Counted from the stretch's first letter, positions 26,744 through 36,201 are shown. The stretch is 64,000 nt of DNA from an uncultured Dehalococcoidia bacterium (GCA_958296385.1 OY282494.1:2269537-2333536), one strand, 5' to 3'. The notes: generated from the sequence alone by a model not told the origin. Numbers and translations: made by a program.

Positions 26744-27784
26744 TCAGTAGGGCCCGTAGTTGGGTGCGTTGATGCAGGCTGCTATGTGGTCGGGCAGCAC
26801 TTCCCGCGCTTCGGGCAGCACGCGGGTGCAGTCGTCGGTGGCGATGGGGCAGCGGGGGTGGAACACGCAGCCCGACGGCGGGTTCAGCGGGCTGGGCACC
26901 TCTCCCGACAGGATGATGCGCTCCCGCTGCGCGTCCAGCACCGGGTCGGGAATCGGCACCGCCGACAGCAGCGCGCGCGTGTACGGATGCTGCGGGTTCT
27001 CGTAGATGGCGTTCCGGTCTGCAATCTCCACCATCTTGCCCAGGTACATCACCGCCACCCGGTCGCTGATGTGCCGCACCACCGACAGGTCGTGGGCAAT
27101 GAACAGGTAAGTCAGATTGTACCGTTCCTGCAAATCCTCCAGCAGGTTGATGATTTGCGCCTGAATTGACACGTCCAGCGCCGAAACCGGCTCGTCGCAC
27201 ACGATAAACGACGGGTCAACCGACAGCGCCCGGGCCACGCCGATGCGCTGGCGCTGTCCGCCGCTGAACTCGTGGGGAAAGCGGTCGGCCATATAAGGAT
27301 TCAGCCCCACGTTGCTCAGCAGCTCGCCCACCCGCTCCCGGTATTCCCGCTTGTTGCTCACCAGCCCGTGCACGGCCAGCGGTTCGCCGATGATGTTGCC
27401 GGCGGTCATTCGCGGGTTGAGCGAGCTGTATGGGTCCTGGAAAATAATCTGCATCTGGCGGCGCATAGTCCGCATCTGCCCGGTGCGGGCCTGCGCGATG
27501 TCAACGCCGTCAAACCAGATTTGCCCCTCGGTAGGGCGATAGAGGCGCAGGATGCAGCGTCCCGTAGTAGTCTTGCCGCAGCCCGACTCGCCAACCAGCC
27601 CCAGCGTCTCGCCGCGCCGCACCGTAAAGTTAACGTCGTCAACGGCCTTAATGTAAGCGACGGCGCGCTGGAACAGGATTCCCGAGGTGACCGGGAAGTA
27701 CATCTTGAGGCCGCGCACGTCCAGCAGGGTGTCATCCCCGGCGGTTGGCGTGGCGGCGGCTTGTGGCATCGTTGCGGTGGTCAT
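26744..27784 (-). CDS. Peptide-type ABC transporter ATP-binding protein, DppF/OppF type
   Basis: The 346-residue ATPase has Walker [10 protein letters not shown], the ABC signature FSGGQRQRI, Walker [13 protein letters not shown] and the oligopeptide C-terminal domain ([12 protein letters not shown] with its Cys group). The start is ATG 27784 (MTTATMPQ) with AGGTGA upstream. It follows the DppD-like ATPase by 41 bases. Matching permeases and binding protein are about 18-22 kb away at 4845-9018 on the same strand; they may be the partners, or the ATPases may serve several systems. Confidence 0.92.
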   Translation of the reverse strand: MTTATMPQAAATPTAGDDTLLDVRGLKMYFPVTSGILFQRAVAYIKAVDDVNFTVRRGETLGLVGESGCGKTTTGRCILRLYRPTEGQIWFDGVDIAQARTGQMRTMRRQMQIIFQDPYSSLNPRMTAGNIIGEPLAVHGLVSNKREYRERVGELLSNVGLNPYMADRFPHEFSGGQRQRIGVARALSVDPSFIVCDEPVSALDVSIQAQIINLLEDLQERYNLTYLFIAHDLSVVRHISDRVAVMYLGKMVEIADRNAIYENPQHPYTRALLSAVPIPDPVLDAQRERIILSGEVPSPLNPPSGCVFHPRCPIATDDCTRVLPEAREVLPDHIAACINAPNYGPY

Positions 27785-27825
27785 TTGGTCACCTTTTGCG
27801 TAGGTTTGCAATGTTTCGGGAGTAA

Positions 27826-28866
27826 TCAGCGGCCGCCGCCGGCGTAGCTCAGCGCCTGCGCGCCCAGTTCGTCGGTGCGCCAGCACGCCGACACGTGGGG
27901 TTCGTCCCCCTCGCTCGGCACGGGTTGCAGCGTCGGCGCCTCGACCGCGCACTGGTCAACCGCCCACCGGCACCGCGCGCGGAACGAGCAGCCCTGCGGC
28001 AGATTCACCAGGTCCGGCGGCTGCCCCTCAATCGGCACCAGCTTGGCGGCGTTGCCGGTTTCGTCGGTCAGCCGCTGGTCCAGGCGCGGCACCGAGTCCA
28101 GCAGGCCGACGGTATATGGATGGCGCGGATTGGTGTAGATTTCGTAGGCCGAGCCGCGCTCGATAATCTTGCCGGCGTACATCACGTTCACCCGGTCGGC
28201 GTAGCGCGCCACGACGCCCAGGTTGTGCGTGATGATGATGAGCGCCACGCCCAAATCCTGCGTCAGCGATTTCATCAGCTCCAGAATCTGCGCCTGAATC
28301 GTAACGTCCAGCGCGGTAGTAGGCTCGTCGGCGATGATGAGGCGCGGGTTGCAGCTCAGCGCCATCGCAATCATCACGCGCTGGCGCATCCCGCCGCTGA
28401 ACTGGTGCGGATACTGGCGAATCCGCCGCTCCGGGTCGGGAATACCCACCCTGGCCAGCAGGTCAACCGCATCCCGCCGCGCCTCGTCCCGCGACTTGCC
28501 CATGTGCAGCTGGATAGTTTCGGTAAGCTGCCGGTCCAGCGTCAGCACCGGATTCAGCGACGTCATCGGCTCCTGAAACACCATGGCCATCTTGGCGCCC
28601 CGGATACGGCGCATATCGTCCATACCGACGTCCAGGATATTCTCGCCGTCAAAAATAACCTCCCCGCCGATAGTCTTGCCCGGCGGGTCCGGAATCAGGC
28701 GCATCAGCGACAGCGCGCTAACGCTCTTGCCGCACCCGCTCTCCCCCACCAGCCCCAGCGTTTCGCCAGGCATCACCTCATAAGTAACGTCGTCAACCGC
28801 TTTCACGACGCCCTCGTAGGTGAAAAAATAAGTTTGCAGATTTTTCACTTCAAGCAGCGGATCCAC
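27826..28866 (-). CDS. Peptide-type ABC transporter ATP-binding protein, DppD/OppD type
   Basis: The 346-residue ATPase begins [14 protein letters not shown] and has Walker [10 protein letters not shown], the signature FSGGMRQRV, Walker [13 protein letters not shown], the H-loop IITHNLG and the DppD C-terminal Cys-containing segment [12 protein letters not shown]. It powers a dipeptide/oligopeptide importer together with the DppF-type subunit downstream. The region 28867-29032 upstream holds no gene. Confidence 0.92.
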   Translation of the reverse strand: MDPLLEVKNLQTYFFTYEGVVKAVDDVTYEVMPGETLGLVGESGCGKSVSALSLMRLIPDPPGKTIGGEVIFDGENILDVGMDDMRRIRGAKMAMVFQEPMTSLNPVLTLDRQLTETIQLHMGKSRDEARRDAVDLLARVGIPDPERRIRQYPHQFSGGMRQRVMIAMALSCNPRLIIADEPTTALDVTIQAQILELMKSLTQDLGVALIIITHNLGVVARYADRVNVMYAGKIIERGSAYEIYTNPRHPYTVGLLDSVPRLDQRLTDETGNAAKLVPIEGQPPDLVNLPQGCSFRARCRWAVDQCAVEAPTLQPVPSEGDEPHVSACWRTDELGAQALSYAGGGR

Positions 28867-29032
28867 TAAGATACTCCTTGATGCGCGGGTAAAACCGCCC
28901 GGCGCAAACCGGGCAAAAGCCGGCAGCCGTCGCCGGTGCCGCCCTAAAGCCCCCGCAAGTACAACGTCAAAACCAAAAGCAACTTACCACACCAACCGAC
29001 AACCCGCAAGCGAACCGCTGACAGCGCGCCCG

Positions 29033-29061
29033 TTGACGCCTAATTTGCTACGCCATATAAT
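29033..29061 (+). promoter_or_regulatory. Strong candidate sigma-70 promoter
   Basis: TTGACG (29033-29038) and a perfect TATAAT (29056-29061) are separated by 17 bases, about 65 bases ahead of the TPP-enzyme genes. This is one of the best promoter matches in the window. Confidence 0.7.
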
Positions 29062-29127
29062 GCCGGCGAAATCCGTAGCGTTTGCTTGCCTTTCAATTCA
29101 ATGCCCATCGCCCAAGGAGTCGCGATA

Positions 29128-29640
29128 ATGACCACCGAAGTCCACGAATCCATACTGCACCCGGCTGCCCTTGTTGCCGAGCTCAAAAAGAACGATGTTT
29201 CCCACGTCGTTTGGCTGCCGGACAGCGAAACCAATTTCCTCTACAACATGATGATGGAGGAGCCCACTCTGGACCTGGTCCCCGTTTGTCGCGAGGGCGA
29301 AACTATGGCCGTCGCCGCCGGGCTTTGGGTTGGCGGGGCCAAGCCGGTTGTTCTCATCCAGAACACCGGCATCTTTGAGGCTGGCGATTCCATTCGCGGG
29401 CTTAGCCTTGACCTCAACCAGCCTCTGGTCATGCTCATTGGCTACCGGGGCTGGACGCGGCGCGGGCCTACTCCCGACTCGGCCGGCCGGTTTATCGAGC
29501 ACATCCTCCACGCCTGGGGCATCAACTACTATCTGGTTGAAACCGATGACGACGCCGACCGCATCAGCATCGCTTTCGACGAATCCCGACGTCTCAACCG
29601 TCCGGTGGGCGTCCTGATTGGAACCGAATTCGGCTCCTGA
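29128..29640 (+). CDS. TPP-enzyme pyrimidine-domain subunit, sulfopyruvate decarboxylase alpha-like
   Basis: This 170-residue protein corresponds to the N-terminal (Pyr) half of a TPP-dependent decarboxylase. It has the catalytic-type Glu in REGETMAVAAG (about 57-67) and the NTGIFEAGDSIRGLSLD segment seen in ComD and in phosphonopyruvate decarboxylases. The partner is the next gene. The reaction is probably decarboxylation of a 3-substituted pyruvate such as sulfo- or phosphonopyruvate. ATG 29128 has AAGGAG 9 bases upstream, preferred over an earlier in-frame ATG. Confidence 0.82.
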   Translation: MTTEVHESILHPAALVAELKKNDVSHVVWLPDSETNFLYNMMMEEPTLDLVPVCREGETMAVAAGLWVGGAKPVVLIQNTGIFEAGDSIRGLSLDLNQPLVMLIGYRGWTRRGPTPDSAGRFIEHILHAWGINYYLVETDDDADRISIAFDESRRLNRPVGVLIGTEFGS

Positions 29641-29682
29641 TTCCTGCCCCATCACACCCCGAACTATCCCAGGAGATACCCC

Positions 29683-30276
29683 ATGATTAACAACACCGAT
29701 GCCGTTCGTGTCATTGACAGCAAGCGCGACGATGCCGTTATCATCCCCACGATGAACGCCGGCAACGTGCGCTTTGGGCTGCCCACCGTTACCAGCAACC
29801 AGAACCTTGACCTGCCCATTTCCGGCGCGATGGGCAAGGCCAGCAACGTTGGCCTGGGCGTTGCGCTGGCCCAGCCGGGCCGCAAGGTATTCGTCCTTGA
29901 CGGCGATGGCAGCCTGCTGATGAACCTGGGCGCGATGGTTACCGCCTCTACCAAGCAGCCCAAGAATTTCTACCACTTCCTCTTTAACAACGGCGTTTAT
30001 GCCGTCACCGGCGGCCAGCCCATCCCCGGCTCCGAGGGCGTCACCGACTGGACGGAACTGGCCAAAGGCGCCGGCTATGCCGCCGTCTTTTCCTTTGACA
30101 ACCTGGAAGACCTCAGCACCGGCATCGACGAAGTCCTCGCCGCCGAGGGGCCCGTGTTCGTCCATCTCACGGTGGAGCCGGAAATTGAGAACACGCCCGT
30201 GCAGTTCCGCCAGCGGGCCAGCCGCACCGCGCAGCAAGCCTACGCCGAAGTAACCGCCGCCCTCGCCAGCGACTAA
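29683..30276 (+). CDS. TPP-enzyme cofactor-binding subunit, sulfopyruvate decarboxylase beta-like
   Basis: This 197-residue protein corresponds to the C-terminal TPP-binding half. The thiamine-diphosphate/Mg motif GDGSLLMNLGAMVT is intact (about residues 73-86), followed by FNNGVYAVTGGQP. It pairs with the preceding gene to form an alpha/beta enzyme of the ComDE or phosphonopyruvate-decarboxylase type. AGGAG precedes ATG 29683. Substrate remains open. Confidence 0.85.
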   Translation: MINNTDAVRVIDSKRDDAVIIPTMNAGNVRFGLPTVTSNQNLDLPISGAMGKASNVGLGVALAQPGRKVFVLDGDGSLLMNLGAMVTASTKQPKNFYHFLFNNGVYAVTGGQPIPGSEGVTDWTELAKGAGYAAVFSFDNLEDLSTGIDEVLAAEGPVFVHLTVEPEIENTPVQFRQRASRTAQQAYAEVTAALASD

Positions 30277-30371
30277 CCCCGGCGGGACGGACGCCGGCTG
30301 CCATTTTGAGCGCTCCCCGTCACTATGGCGGCGGGGGCGCTCGGAATAACCGCCGGCCGAGGCAAACGCTT

Positions 30372-30599
30372 ATGCTCAAGCTACCCTTTGGCGGCATCAT
30401 CGGCCGCCTGGCGGCCTCGGCCGTCGTCGTGGCCGGGTTCTATCTGCTTTGGCTGGGCTTTGTGGAGAGCAACGCGCTCAAAGCCGTCCCCGGCGCCATC
30501 CTGATACCTGCCGGCCTTTACCTGATGGTATTCAGTCGCCGCTCCGAAATCCGCCGGCAGTCCCGCCCGTCGGATGATTCGGATTCGGACGTTGATTGA
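30372..30599 (+). CDS. Small two-helix membrane protein in TPP-enzyme cluster
   Basis: This 75-residue protein has two hydrophobic segments (about 10-28 and 36-52) and an acidic Ser/Asp tail (PSDDSDSDVD). The start is ATG 30372; an upstream TTG would add 22 basic residues but has no ribosome site. It ends 3 bases before the next gene. No family recognised; association with the TPP subunits is inferred from tight spacing. Confidence 0.5.
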   Translation: MLKLPFGGIIGRLAASAVVVAGFYLLWLGFVESNALKAVPGAILIPAGLYLMVFSRRSEIRRQSRPSDDSDSDVD

Positions 30600-30602
30600 A
30601 CT

Positions 30603-31172
30603 ATGATTCCGTCTCACGAAGTTGCCCGCGCCATCAACTACCACCGGAACGACGCGGTGGTGGTATCCACGTCGTCCGCCCTGCGCGACTGGCACCGCGT
30701 TTCAGACCGGCGGGAGTTGGACGTTGACCTGAGCGATTGTATGGACCGCGCGCCGGCCGTTGGGCTTGGCCTGTCGCTGGCCCAACCCGGCCGGCGCATC
30801 CTGGTGCTGGACTGCGACGCCACGCTGCGCACCGATCTGTCCAGCCTGGCAACCATCGGGGAGGCGGCCCCGGCCAACCTGGTGCACTTCGTCCTGGAGG
30901 ACGCCGACCACACCTCCACCGACGGCGTGCCCATCCCCGGACTGGACAACATCGACTTTGAGGGAATGGCCCGCAGCGCCGGCTACGCCAGCGCCCATCG
31001 CTTTGATGACCTGGAGGAACTCCTAATTGGCTTGGAAAGAATAATGCGGGAAACCGGCCCCACGCTGGTAACCGTCAAAGTACTGCCCAATCCGGAGCAG
31101 CCCGACTTCCCAACCCGCCCCATGGCCGAAGGCTGGGCCCAAGTACGCAGCGCCCTCACCTCCGACACGTAG
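30603..31172 (+). CDS. Degenerate paralogue of the TPP-binding subunit
   Basis: The 189-residue protein aligns with the subunit at 29683-30276: N-terminal VARAINYHRNDAVVV, AVGLGLSLAQPGRRILVLD and DGVPIPGLDNIDFEGMARSAGYA match. The cofactor motif is broken: the GDG...N of the true subunit reads C71-D72-A73...D78. Mg-TPP binding by the usual residues is therefore unlikely. It may be a regulatory or structural subunit or have a new function. It is not obviously a pseudogene, since the frame is open and the rest is conserved. Confidence 0.75.
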   Translation: MIPSHEVARAINYHRNDAVVVSTSSALRDWHRVSDRRELDVDLSDCMDRAPAVGLGLSLAQPGRRILVLDCDATLRTDLSSLATIGEAAPANLVHFVLEDADHTSTDGVPIPGLDNIDFEGMARSAGYASAHRFDDLEELLIGLERIMRETGPTLVTVKVLPNPEQPDFPTRPMAEGWAQVRSALTSDT

Positions 31173-31179
31173 CCAGCGT

Positions 31180-31206
31180 GTCATTCCTGGCCGCGCGCGG
31201 AATGAC
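31180..31206. terminator. Possible terminator hairpin after TPP gene cluster
   Basis: GTCATTCC (31180-31187) and GGAATGAC (31199-31206) can pair around an 11-base GC-rich loop, 8 bases beyond the stop codon. No T-run follows, so a rho-independent terminator is uncertain. Confidence 0.4.
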
Positions 31207-31291
31207 GGCGGGTTGGGCCTGGCTGGAGGTGATAAACTGGCATTGTCAGCTTTTTGTGGGAACTTGCCGCTGCTTTGTTGGGGAGGATGCT

Positions 31292-32050
31292 ATGCCGCCG
31301 GAGATTCGGGCTATTGGGATTGAGGGGATGCCGGAGGTGCGGGCGGGGGATGACCTGGCCGCGCAGATTATGGATGCTTGCGCCGGGCAGGGGACGTCCA
31401 TTGACGATGGCGACGTGCTGGTGGTGACGCAGAAGGTTGTTAGCAAGGCCGAGGGGCGGGTGATGACGGTTGACGCGGTGGTGGCGTCGCCGCTGGCGGT
31501 GGCGATTACCGAGGGGCATCGCCGCGACCCGCGCCATACCGAGATGATTTTGCGGGAAAGCGCGCGCATCGTGCGGATGGACCGGGGGGTCATCATCAGC
31601 CAGACTTATCACGGGTACATTTGCGCCAACGCCGGCATTGACGCCTCGAACATTCCCGGCGACAACGCCATCTGCCTGCTGCCGGTTGACCCGGACGGCT
31701 CGGCGCGGCGCATCCGGGAGGCCGTGGGGGAGCGGTTGGGCGTGGACGTGGCAGTGCTGGTTTCCGATACTTTTGGGCGTCCCTGGCGCAACGGGGCCAT
31801 CAACGTGTCCATCGGGGTTGCCGGGTTTAATCCGATAGTTAGCTACATCGGCGAGGTTGACCCGCACGGCAACGAGCTGCACACGACGACCATCGCGGTG
31901 GCCGACGAGCTGGCGGCGGCGGCGGAGCTGGTGACGGGCAAGCTGCTGGGGGTGCCGGTGGCCATCATCAAGGGCTACCCCTACGAGCGGATGGAGGACG
32001 CCGACAGCCGGGCCATCGTGCGCGACAGCGATAGGGACTTGTTCCGGTAA
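31292..32050 (+). CDS. cofE: Coenzyme F420-0:L-glutamate ligase
   Basis: The 252-residue enzyme adds gamma-linked glutamates to F420-0 using GTP. Family hallmarks are DVLVVTQKVVSKAEG near residue 40, the RESARIVRM segment, and SDTFGRPWRNGAINVSIG followed by VAGFNPI. The start is ATG 31292 with GGGAGG just upstream. The gene implies that the cell makes F420, which fits several luciferase-like oxidoreductases in the window. Some of these belong to F420-using subgroups in other organisms. Confidence 0.93.
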   Translation: MPPEIRAIGIEGMPEVRAGDDLAAQIMDACAGQGTSIDDGDVLVVTQKVVSKAEGRVMTVDAVVASPLAVAITEGHRRDPRHTEMILRESARIVRMDRGVIISQTYHGYICANAGIDASNIPGDNAICLLPVDPDGSARRIREAVGERLGVDVAVLVSDTFGRPWRNGAINVSIGVAGFNPIVSYIGEVDPHGNELHTTTIAVADELAAAAELVTGKLLGVPVAIIKGYPYERMEDADSRAIVRDSDRDLFR

Positions 32051-32055
32051 GCGGC

Positions 32056-33183
32056 TTATCCGTCAACGGGCAGGGCCAGTTGGTAGGCCGGCGGGGTTTG
32101 ATTTGCCGGCGCATCGTCTAATGGCTTAGCGCCAGCCCGGTCGGGTTGGCTGAAACCGGAGGCGCCTACTCCGAGCAGGCGGAAAGCGCGTTGCGGGGCC
32201 AGTTCGCGCTCTAGCAGCATCCAGGCGGCCGTTGCGATGATGCTGGCGTCGTTGGTGGTATCGCTGAGGGTTTGCTGGCGGGTGAAAGTGGTGTAGTCGG
32301 ACAGGCGTATCTTGACGGTTACGGTGCGGCCGGCGATGTCTTTGCTGGCCAGGGCGTCGGCTACTTTGCCGGACAGCTGCTGCACAACGGCCCGCAGTTC
32401 GGCGGCGTCGCTGATGTCCGCGCCAAAGGTGGTTTCGCTGCTGATTGACTTGGCCGCGCGGGTGGTTTGCACCGGGGAATCGTCAATGCCCCGGGCGTGG
32501 TCGCGGACGCTGCGGCCCCGTTTGCCGAAAGTGCGGTCGAACCAGTCGTCGGGCATCTGCGCCAAATCGCCGATGGTGCGGACGCCGTCGGCGTGGAGGC
32601 GGGCGGCGGACTTGGGGCCGATGCCGGCCAGTTTGCCCACGGGCAGCGGGGCCAGGAATTCGGCTTCGGCGCCAACCGGCACTACCACCAGGCCATCGGG
32701 CTTTTGCAAGTCGGAGGCAATCTTGGCAACGCATTTGCCGGTGGCCAGGCCGACGGATATGGCCAGGCCGGTTTCCTGCGCCACGCGCTCCTTGATGTCA
32801 ATGGCGATGGCGAGGGGGGCGCGCAGCGCGGCGGCCGGGGTGATGTCCAGATAGGCTTCGTCAAGGGATTGGGGTTCGATGACGTCGGTAACGGAGCGGA
32901 ATACGGCCATCACCTGCGCCGAAACTGCGCGGTAGCGGTCAAAGCGGGGGCGGATGATGATACCGTCGGGGCAGTGACGCACGGCGGTGGCCATGGGCAT
33001 GGCGGAGTGGACGCCGAACTTGCGGGCCTCGTAGGAGGCGGTGGCAACGACACCTCGGCCATCGGGCCGGCCGCCCACCATGACGGGCTGGCCGCGCAGC
33101 TCCGGATTGTCGTGCTGCTCAACCGCCGCGTAAAAGGCGTCCAGGTCGGCGTGAATGATGTAGCGTAGCGGGTTTTGTGGCAT
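32056..33183 (-). CDS. dinB: DNA polymerase IV (Y-family, DinB)
   Basis: This 375-residue translesion polymerase has the palm motif HADLDAFYAAVEQ with its catalytic Asp (about 12-24), YEARKFGV, the catalytic pair in SLDEAYLD (about 105-112) and GLATGKCVAKIASDLQKP. The helix-hairpin-helix AGIGPKSAARLHADG and the little-finger domain follow. No clear C-terminal beta-clamp motif was identified. It converges with cofE (5-base gap) and stands alone. DNA damage induction cannot be judged from the upstream bases. Confidence 0.95.
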   Translation of the reverse strand: MPQNPLRYIIHADLDAFYAAVEQHDNPELRGQPVMVGGRPDGRGVVATASYEARKFGVHSAMPMATAVRHCPDGIIIRPRFDRYRAVSAQVMAVFRSVTDVIEPQSLDEAYLDITPAAALRAPLAIAIDIKERVAQETGLAISVGLATGKCVAKIASDLQKPDGLVVVPVGAEAEFLAPLPVGKLAGIGPKSAARLHADGVRTIGDLAQMPDDWFDRTFGKRGRSVRDHARGIDDSPVQTTRAAKSISSETTFGADISDAAELRAVVQQLSGKVADALASKDIAGRTVTVKIRLSDYTTFTRQQTLSDTTNDASIIATAAWMLLERELAPQRAFRLLGVGASGFSQPDRAGAKPLDDAPANQTPPAYQLALPVDG

Positions 33184-33244
33184 GGCAATAGCACCGTCGC
33201 CAGCGTGGGCCGGCGGGCAACGGGGGTATTGTAACCCCGGAGGC

Positions 33245-33298
33245 GGGGGTTACGCTGGGGGAAATGATTTCCCCCAGACCCCCTCGGGGTGGCTTTGG
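33245..33298 (-). repeat. 54-bp dispersed palindromic repeat, copy 2
   Basis: Inverted copy of 2807-2860 with only a few mismatches and the same 23-base palindrome. It lies between dinB and the MFS gene, which makes the longest open frame for the MFS protein (from 33264) unlikely to start there. Confidence 0.8.
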
Positions 33299-33383
33299 CG
33301 TTGCCGTGTGGGGGGTTGGGCTTTACACTGGCAGGCTGTTGTTGGGGTGCGGCTTGCTCCGGCGGCGAATTTTATCTGGTTTA

Positions 33384-34724
33384 GTGCGGGTTGGCATTTT
33401 GACGACTTCCGGCGGTTCGGCGGCGAGGGAGAGTTCCGGCATCTACTATGGGTGGTGGATGGTGGGCATCACTTCGGTGATGAGTTTCTTTGCCAGCGGG
33501 ATATTTTTTCGCGGTTTTGGCGTGCTGGTGCTGCCAATTCGCAATCAGCTGGGCATTACGCAGGCGCAGACGAATCTGGTGTTCTCGGTGGCCCGGGCGG
33601 AGGGCGGGCTGGAGGGGCCGGCGGCCGGGTGGCTGATTGACAAGTGGGGCGAACGCGCGGTGCTGGTGCCGTCGCTGGTCATCGCGGTGGTCGGTTATTT
33701 CGTAATGGCGTTCTGGCTGCCCAACGTGTGGGCGTTTGCGCTCATCTATCTGGGATTAATCTCGCTGGGCAACAGTATGGCGTTCCAGCACGCCTGCTTT
33801 GGGGGGCTGAATCAGTGGTTCCAGCGGCGGCGGGCGCTGGCCATCTCCATACTGGCGGCGGTGGCCTCGCTGGGCGGGCTGGCGCTGATACCGACGATGA
33901 ACCTGCTCATCGTCAAAACGAACCTGCAATGGGGGCTGATTGTATCGGGGCTGTTCTATCTGGTAATTCTGCTGCCGATTTGCTACTGGTTCCGCAACCG
34001 GCCGGAGGACATGGGGCTGCTCCCCGACGGGGCGACGCGTCCGCCGCCGGCGCGTCCGGGCCAGCCGGCGGCGCGGCGGCGGGAGAGCCGCGATTACACG
34101 GTGCGGGAGGCGCTGCGGACGCAAGCCTACTGGCTGCTGCTGCTGGGCGCCGGGCTGCGTCAAACGGCAACGCTGGGCATACTGGTCAGCCTGTTTCCGA
34201 TACTGGTTGAGGACAAGGGAATGAGCACGCAGATGGCGGCCAACGTCATCGGCCTGATGTCGTTCATCAACTTTGTGTCCCGCCTGATAATGGGCTACCT
34301 GGGCGACCGCATATCAAAGAAGGCGATTCTGGCGTTCAGCCTGGCCGTTGAGGGGGTTGGCTACCTGCTGCTGTGGCAGGGCGACTGGCAGACGGCCATC
34401 GGCATTACGCTGGTGCTGGGGTTTGTGCTGTGCGAGGGGATGATGGACGGCGCCGGGGTCATCGTGTGGGCGGCGCTGGGGGAGTATTACGGGCGCAGCC
34501 GGTTCGCCACGCTGCGGGGCTACATAACCTTTGCCTACGCCTGGGCGCTGGTGGCGTCGCCGGTGTACGCCGGCTGGGTGTACGACCGATTTGGCAGCTA
34601 CGACCGGGCGATAGTGCCGGGGGCAATCTGCGCGCTGGCGGCCGGGGTCTGCTTTATGTTCATCAAAACGCCGCCACGATTAATGACTGAGCCCGTGCTG
34701 ACGGAACCGGAATCCGCCGGATGA
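33384..34724 (+). CDS. Major facilitator superfamily transporter
   Basis: The protein has about 446 residues and twelve predicted membrane helices, beginning with YYGWWMVGITSVMSFFASGIF. The MFS A-type loop GWLIDKWGERAVL follows helix 2 and its repeat MGYLGDRISKKAIL occurs in the second half, with a Pro/Arg-rich central loop (about 200-230). The YYGW start resembles the oxalate/formate and monocarboxylate subgroup (MCT-like). GTG 33384 is chosen; TTG 33399 is an alternative, and neither has a clear ribosome site. The substrate is probably a small organic acid, an inference. Confidence 0.85.
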   Translation: MRVGILTTSGGSAARESSGIYYGWWMVGITSVMSFFASGIFFRGFGVLVLPIRNQLGITQAQTNLVFSVARAEGGLEGPAAGWLIDKWGERAVLVPSLVIAVVGYFVMAFWLPNVWAFALIYLGLISLGNSMAFQHACFGGLNQWFQRRRALAISILAAVASLGGLALIPTMNLLIVKTNLQWGLIVSGLFYLVILLPICYWFRNRPEDMGLLPDGATRPPPARPGQPAARRRESRDYTVREALRTQAYWLLLLGAGLRQTATLGILVSLFPILVEDKGMSTQMAANVIGLMSFINFVSRLIMGYLGDRISKKAILAFSLAVEGVGYLLLWQGDWQTAIGITLVLGFVLCEGMMDGAGVIVWAALGEYYGRSRFATLRGYITFAYAWALVASPVYAGWVYDRFGSYDRAIVPGAICALAAGVCFMFIKTPPRLMTEPVLTEPESAG

Positions 34725-34824
34725 CGCCGGCGTGCATCGGCTGCCGCTGTGCTAGAATGGCGGCACATGACCGTTGACTTGATGCCGGCACCGCTGACGC
34801 CGGCACCGCCGTTGGAGTTTGACT

Positions 34825-36159
34825 ATGCCTACGATTCTGGAACAGTACATCGCGCAGCATCCCGGCTCGGCGGAGCGCTACCGGGAGGCGGTAGGCATAT
34901 TTCCCGGCGGGGTAACCCACGACAACCGCTACGCCGAGCCGTTTCCGCTGTACATAACGCACGGGCAAGGGCCGCGCAAGTGGGACGTGGACGGGCAGGA
35001 GTATATTGACTACGTTTCGGGCCACGGGGCGCTGCTGTTGGGCCATTCGCACCCGGCGGTGGCCGATGCGGTTGCGGAACAGATGCGGCGCGGCACGCAC
35101 CTGGGCGCCTGCACCGACGAGGAAGTGCGCTGGGCCAAGGCCATTATGAACCTGATGCCGGCGATTGAACGCGTCCGGTTCCACAGCTCCGGCACCGAGG
35201 CTACGCTGATGGCGATGCGGCTGGCGCGGGCATACACCGGGCGCAGCAAGGTCATCAAGCTGCAAGACCACTTTCACGGCTGGCACGACTACGCGATGGC
35301 CGGCTCCGACCGCCCGGCGCCGGGCATACCCGCCGAATCGTGGGGCAGCATGGTCATTGCGCCGGCCGGCGATTTGGACGCCGTAGAGCAGGCGATGGAA
35401 CGGGATCCGGACATCGCCGCCATCATCCTGGAGCCGACCGGGGCGCACTACGGGCAGCTGCCATTTGACGCGCCAGCCTACCTGGCCGGCCTGCGGCAGC
35501 TGTGCGACCGGCACGGGGTGACGCTAATCTTTGACGAAGTGGTTACCGGGTTCCGGGCCTCGCCCGGCGGGGCGCAGGTTCGCTACGGAATCACGCCGGA
35601 CTTGACGACGATGGCAAAAATCGTAGCCGGCGCCCTGCCCGGCGGGGCCGTGGGCGGCAAGGCCGACATCGTGGATATGATTGCGCAGCGGGGAGACCCG
35701 GAGTGGGACAACACGCAGCGGGTGTACCATCCGGGCACGTTCAACGGCAACCCGCTGTCGGCGGTAGCCGGCGCAACCTGCCTGGAACTGATTGCCGCCG
35801 AACCCGTCAACCAGCAGGCCGACGCGATGGCGGCCCGGCTCAAAGCCGGCCTGAACGACGCGTTCTCGCGAATGGAGGTCAACGGCCACGCCTACGGGGT
35901 TGCGTCAATGATTCACTTTACCCTGGCCGACGGCGATTTTGACAACGAGTTTGGGCCGGACGTCAACCGGCGCATCAAAGCGGCCGCCGCATCGCCGGCG
36001 GTAACCGGCATCAAGCGCGGGCTGCAAAATCGCGGGGTAGATATTATGGGCCGCGACGCATTTCTGGTATCGGCAACGCACGCCGAGGGGGACATTGACG
36101 CTACGCTGGCGGCTTTTGAGGCAACGCTGGCGCAAGCGCGGGAGGAGGGGCTGGTGTAG
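34825..36159 (+). CDS. Class III PLP aminotransferase, glutamate-1-semialdehyde aminomutase-like
   Basis: The 444-residue enzyme has the HemL-type fold: FPGGVTHDNR near the N-terminus, the PLP phosphate-binding HSSGTEATLMAMRLARAYTG, FDEVVTGFR with its Asp, and the Schiff-base Lys in TTMAKIVAGALPGGAVGG. True HemL proteins have closely related motifs, but the N-terminal and C-terminal parts diverge. An aminotransferase or aminomutase of a different substrate is more likely than tetrapyrrole synthesis, and no other heme genes are nearby. ATG 34825 with GGAG is preferred over the upstream TTG. Confidence 0.82.
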   Translation: MPTILEQYIAQHPGSAERYREAVGIFPGGVTHDNRYAEPFPLYITHGQGPRKWDVDGQEYIDYVSGHGALLLGHSHPAVADAVAEQMRRGTHLGACTDEEVRWAKAIMNLMPAIERVRFHSSGTEATLMAMRLARAYTGRSKVIKLQDHFHGWHDYAMAGSDRPAPGIPAESWGSMVIAPAGDLDAVEQAMERDPDIAAIILEPTGAHYGQLPFDAPAYLAGLRQLCDRHGVTLIFDEVVTGFRASPGGAQVRYGITPDLTTMAKIVAGALPGGAVGGKADIVDMIAQRGDPEWDNTQRVYHPGTFNGNPLSAVAGATCLELIAAEPVNQQADAMAARLKAGLNDAFSRMEVNGHAYGVASMIHFTLADGDFDNEFGPDVNRRIKAAAASPAVTGIKRGLQNRGVDIMGRDAFLVSATHAEGDIDATLAAFEATLAQAREEGLV

Positions 36160-36201
36160 GGGCCTTTATCCGTCATACTGGACACCACCAAATGTCATTC
36201 C

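Noticed and set aside
33264-33383. N-terminal extension of the MFS protein
   Set aside because: It is encoded by the dispersed 54-bp repeat and does not resemble MFS sequence.
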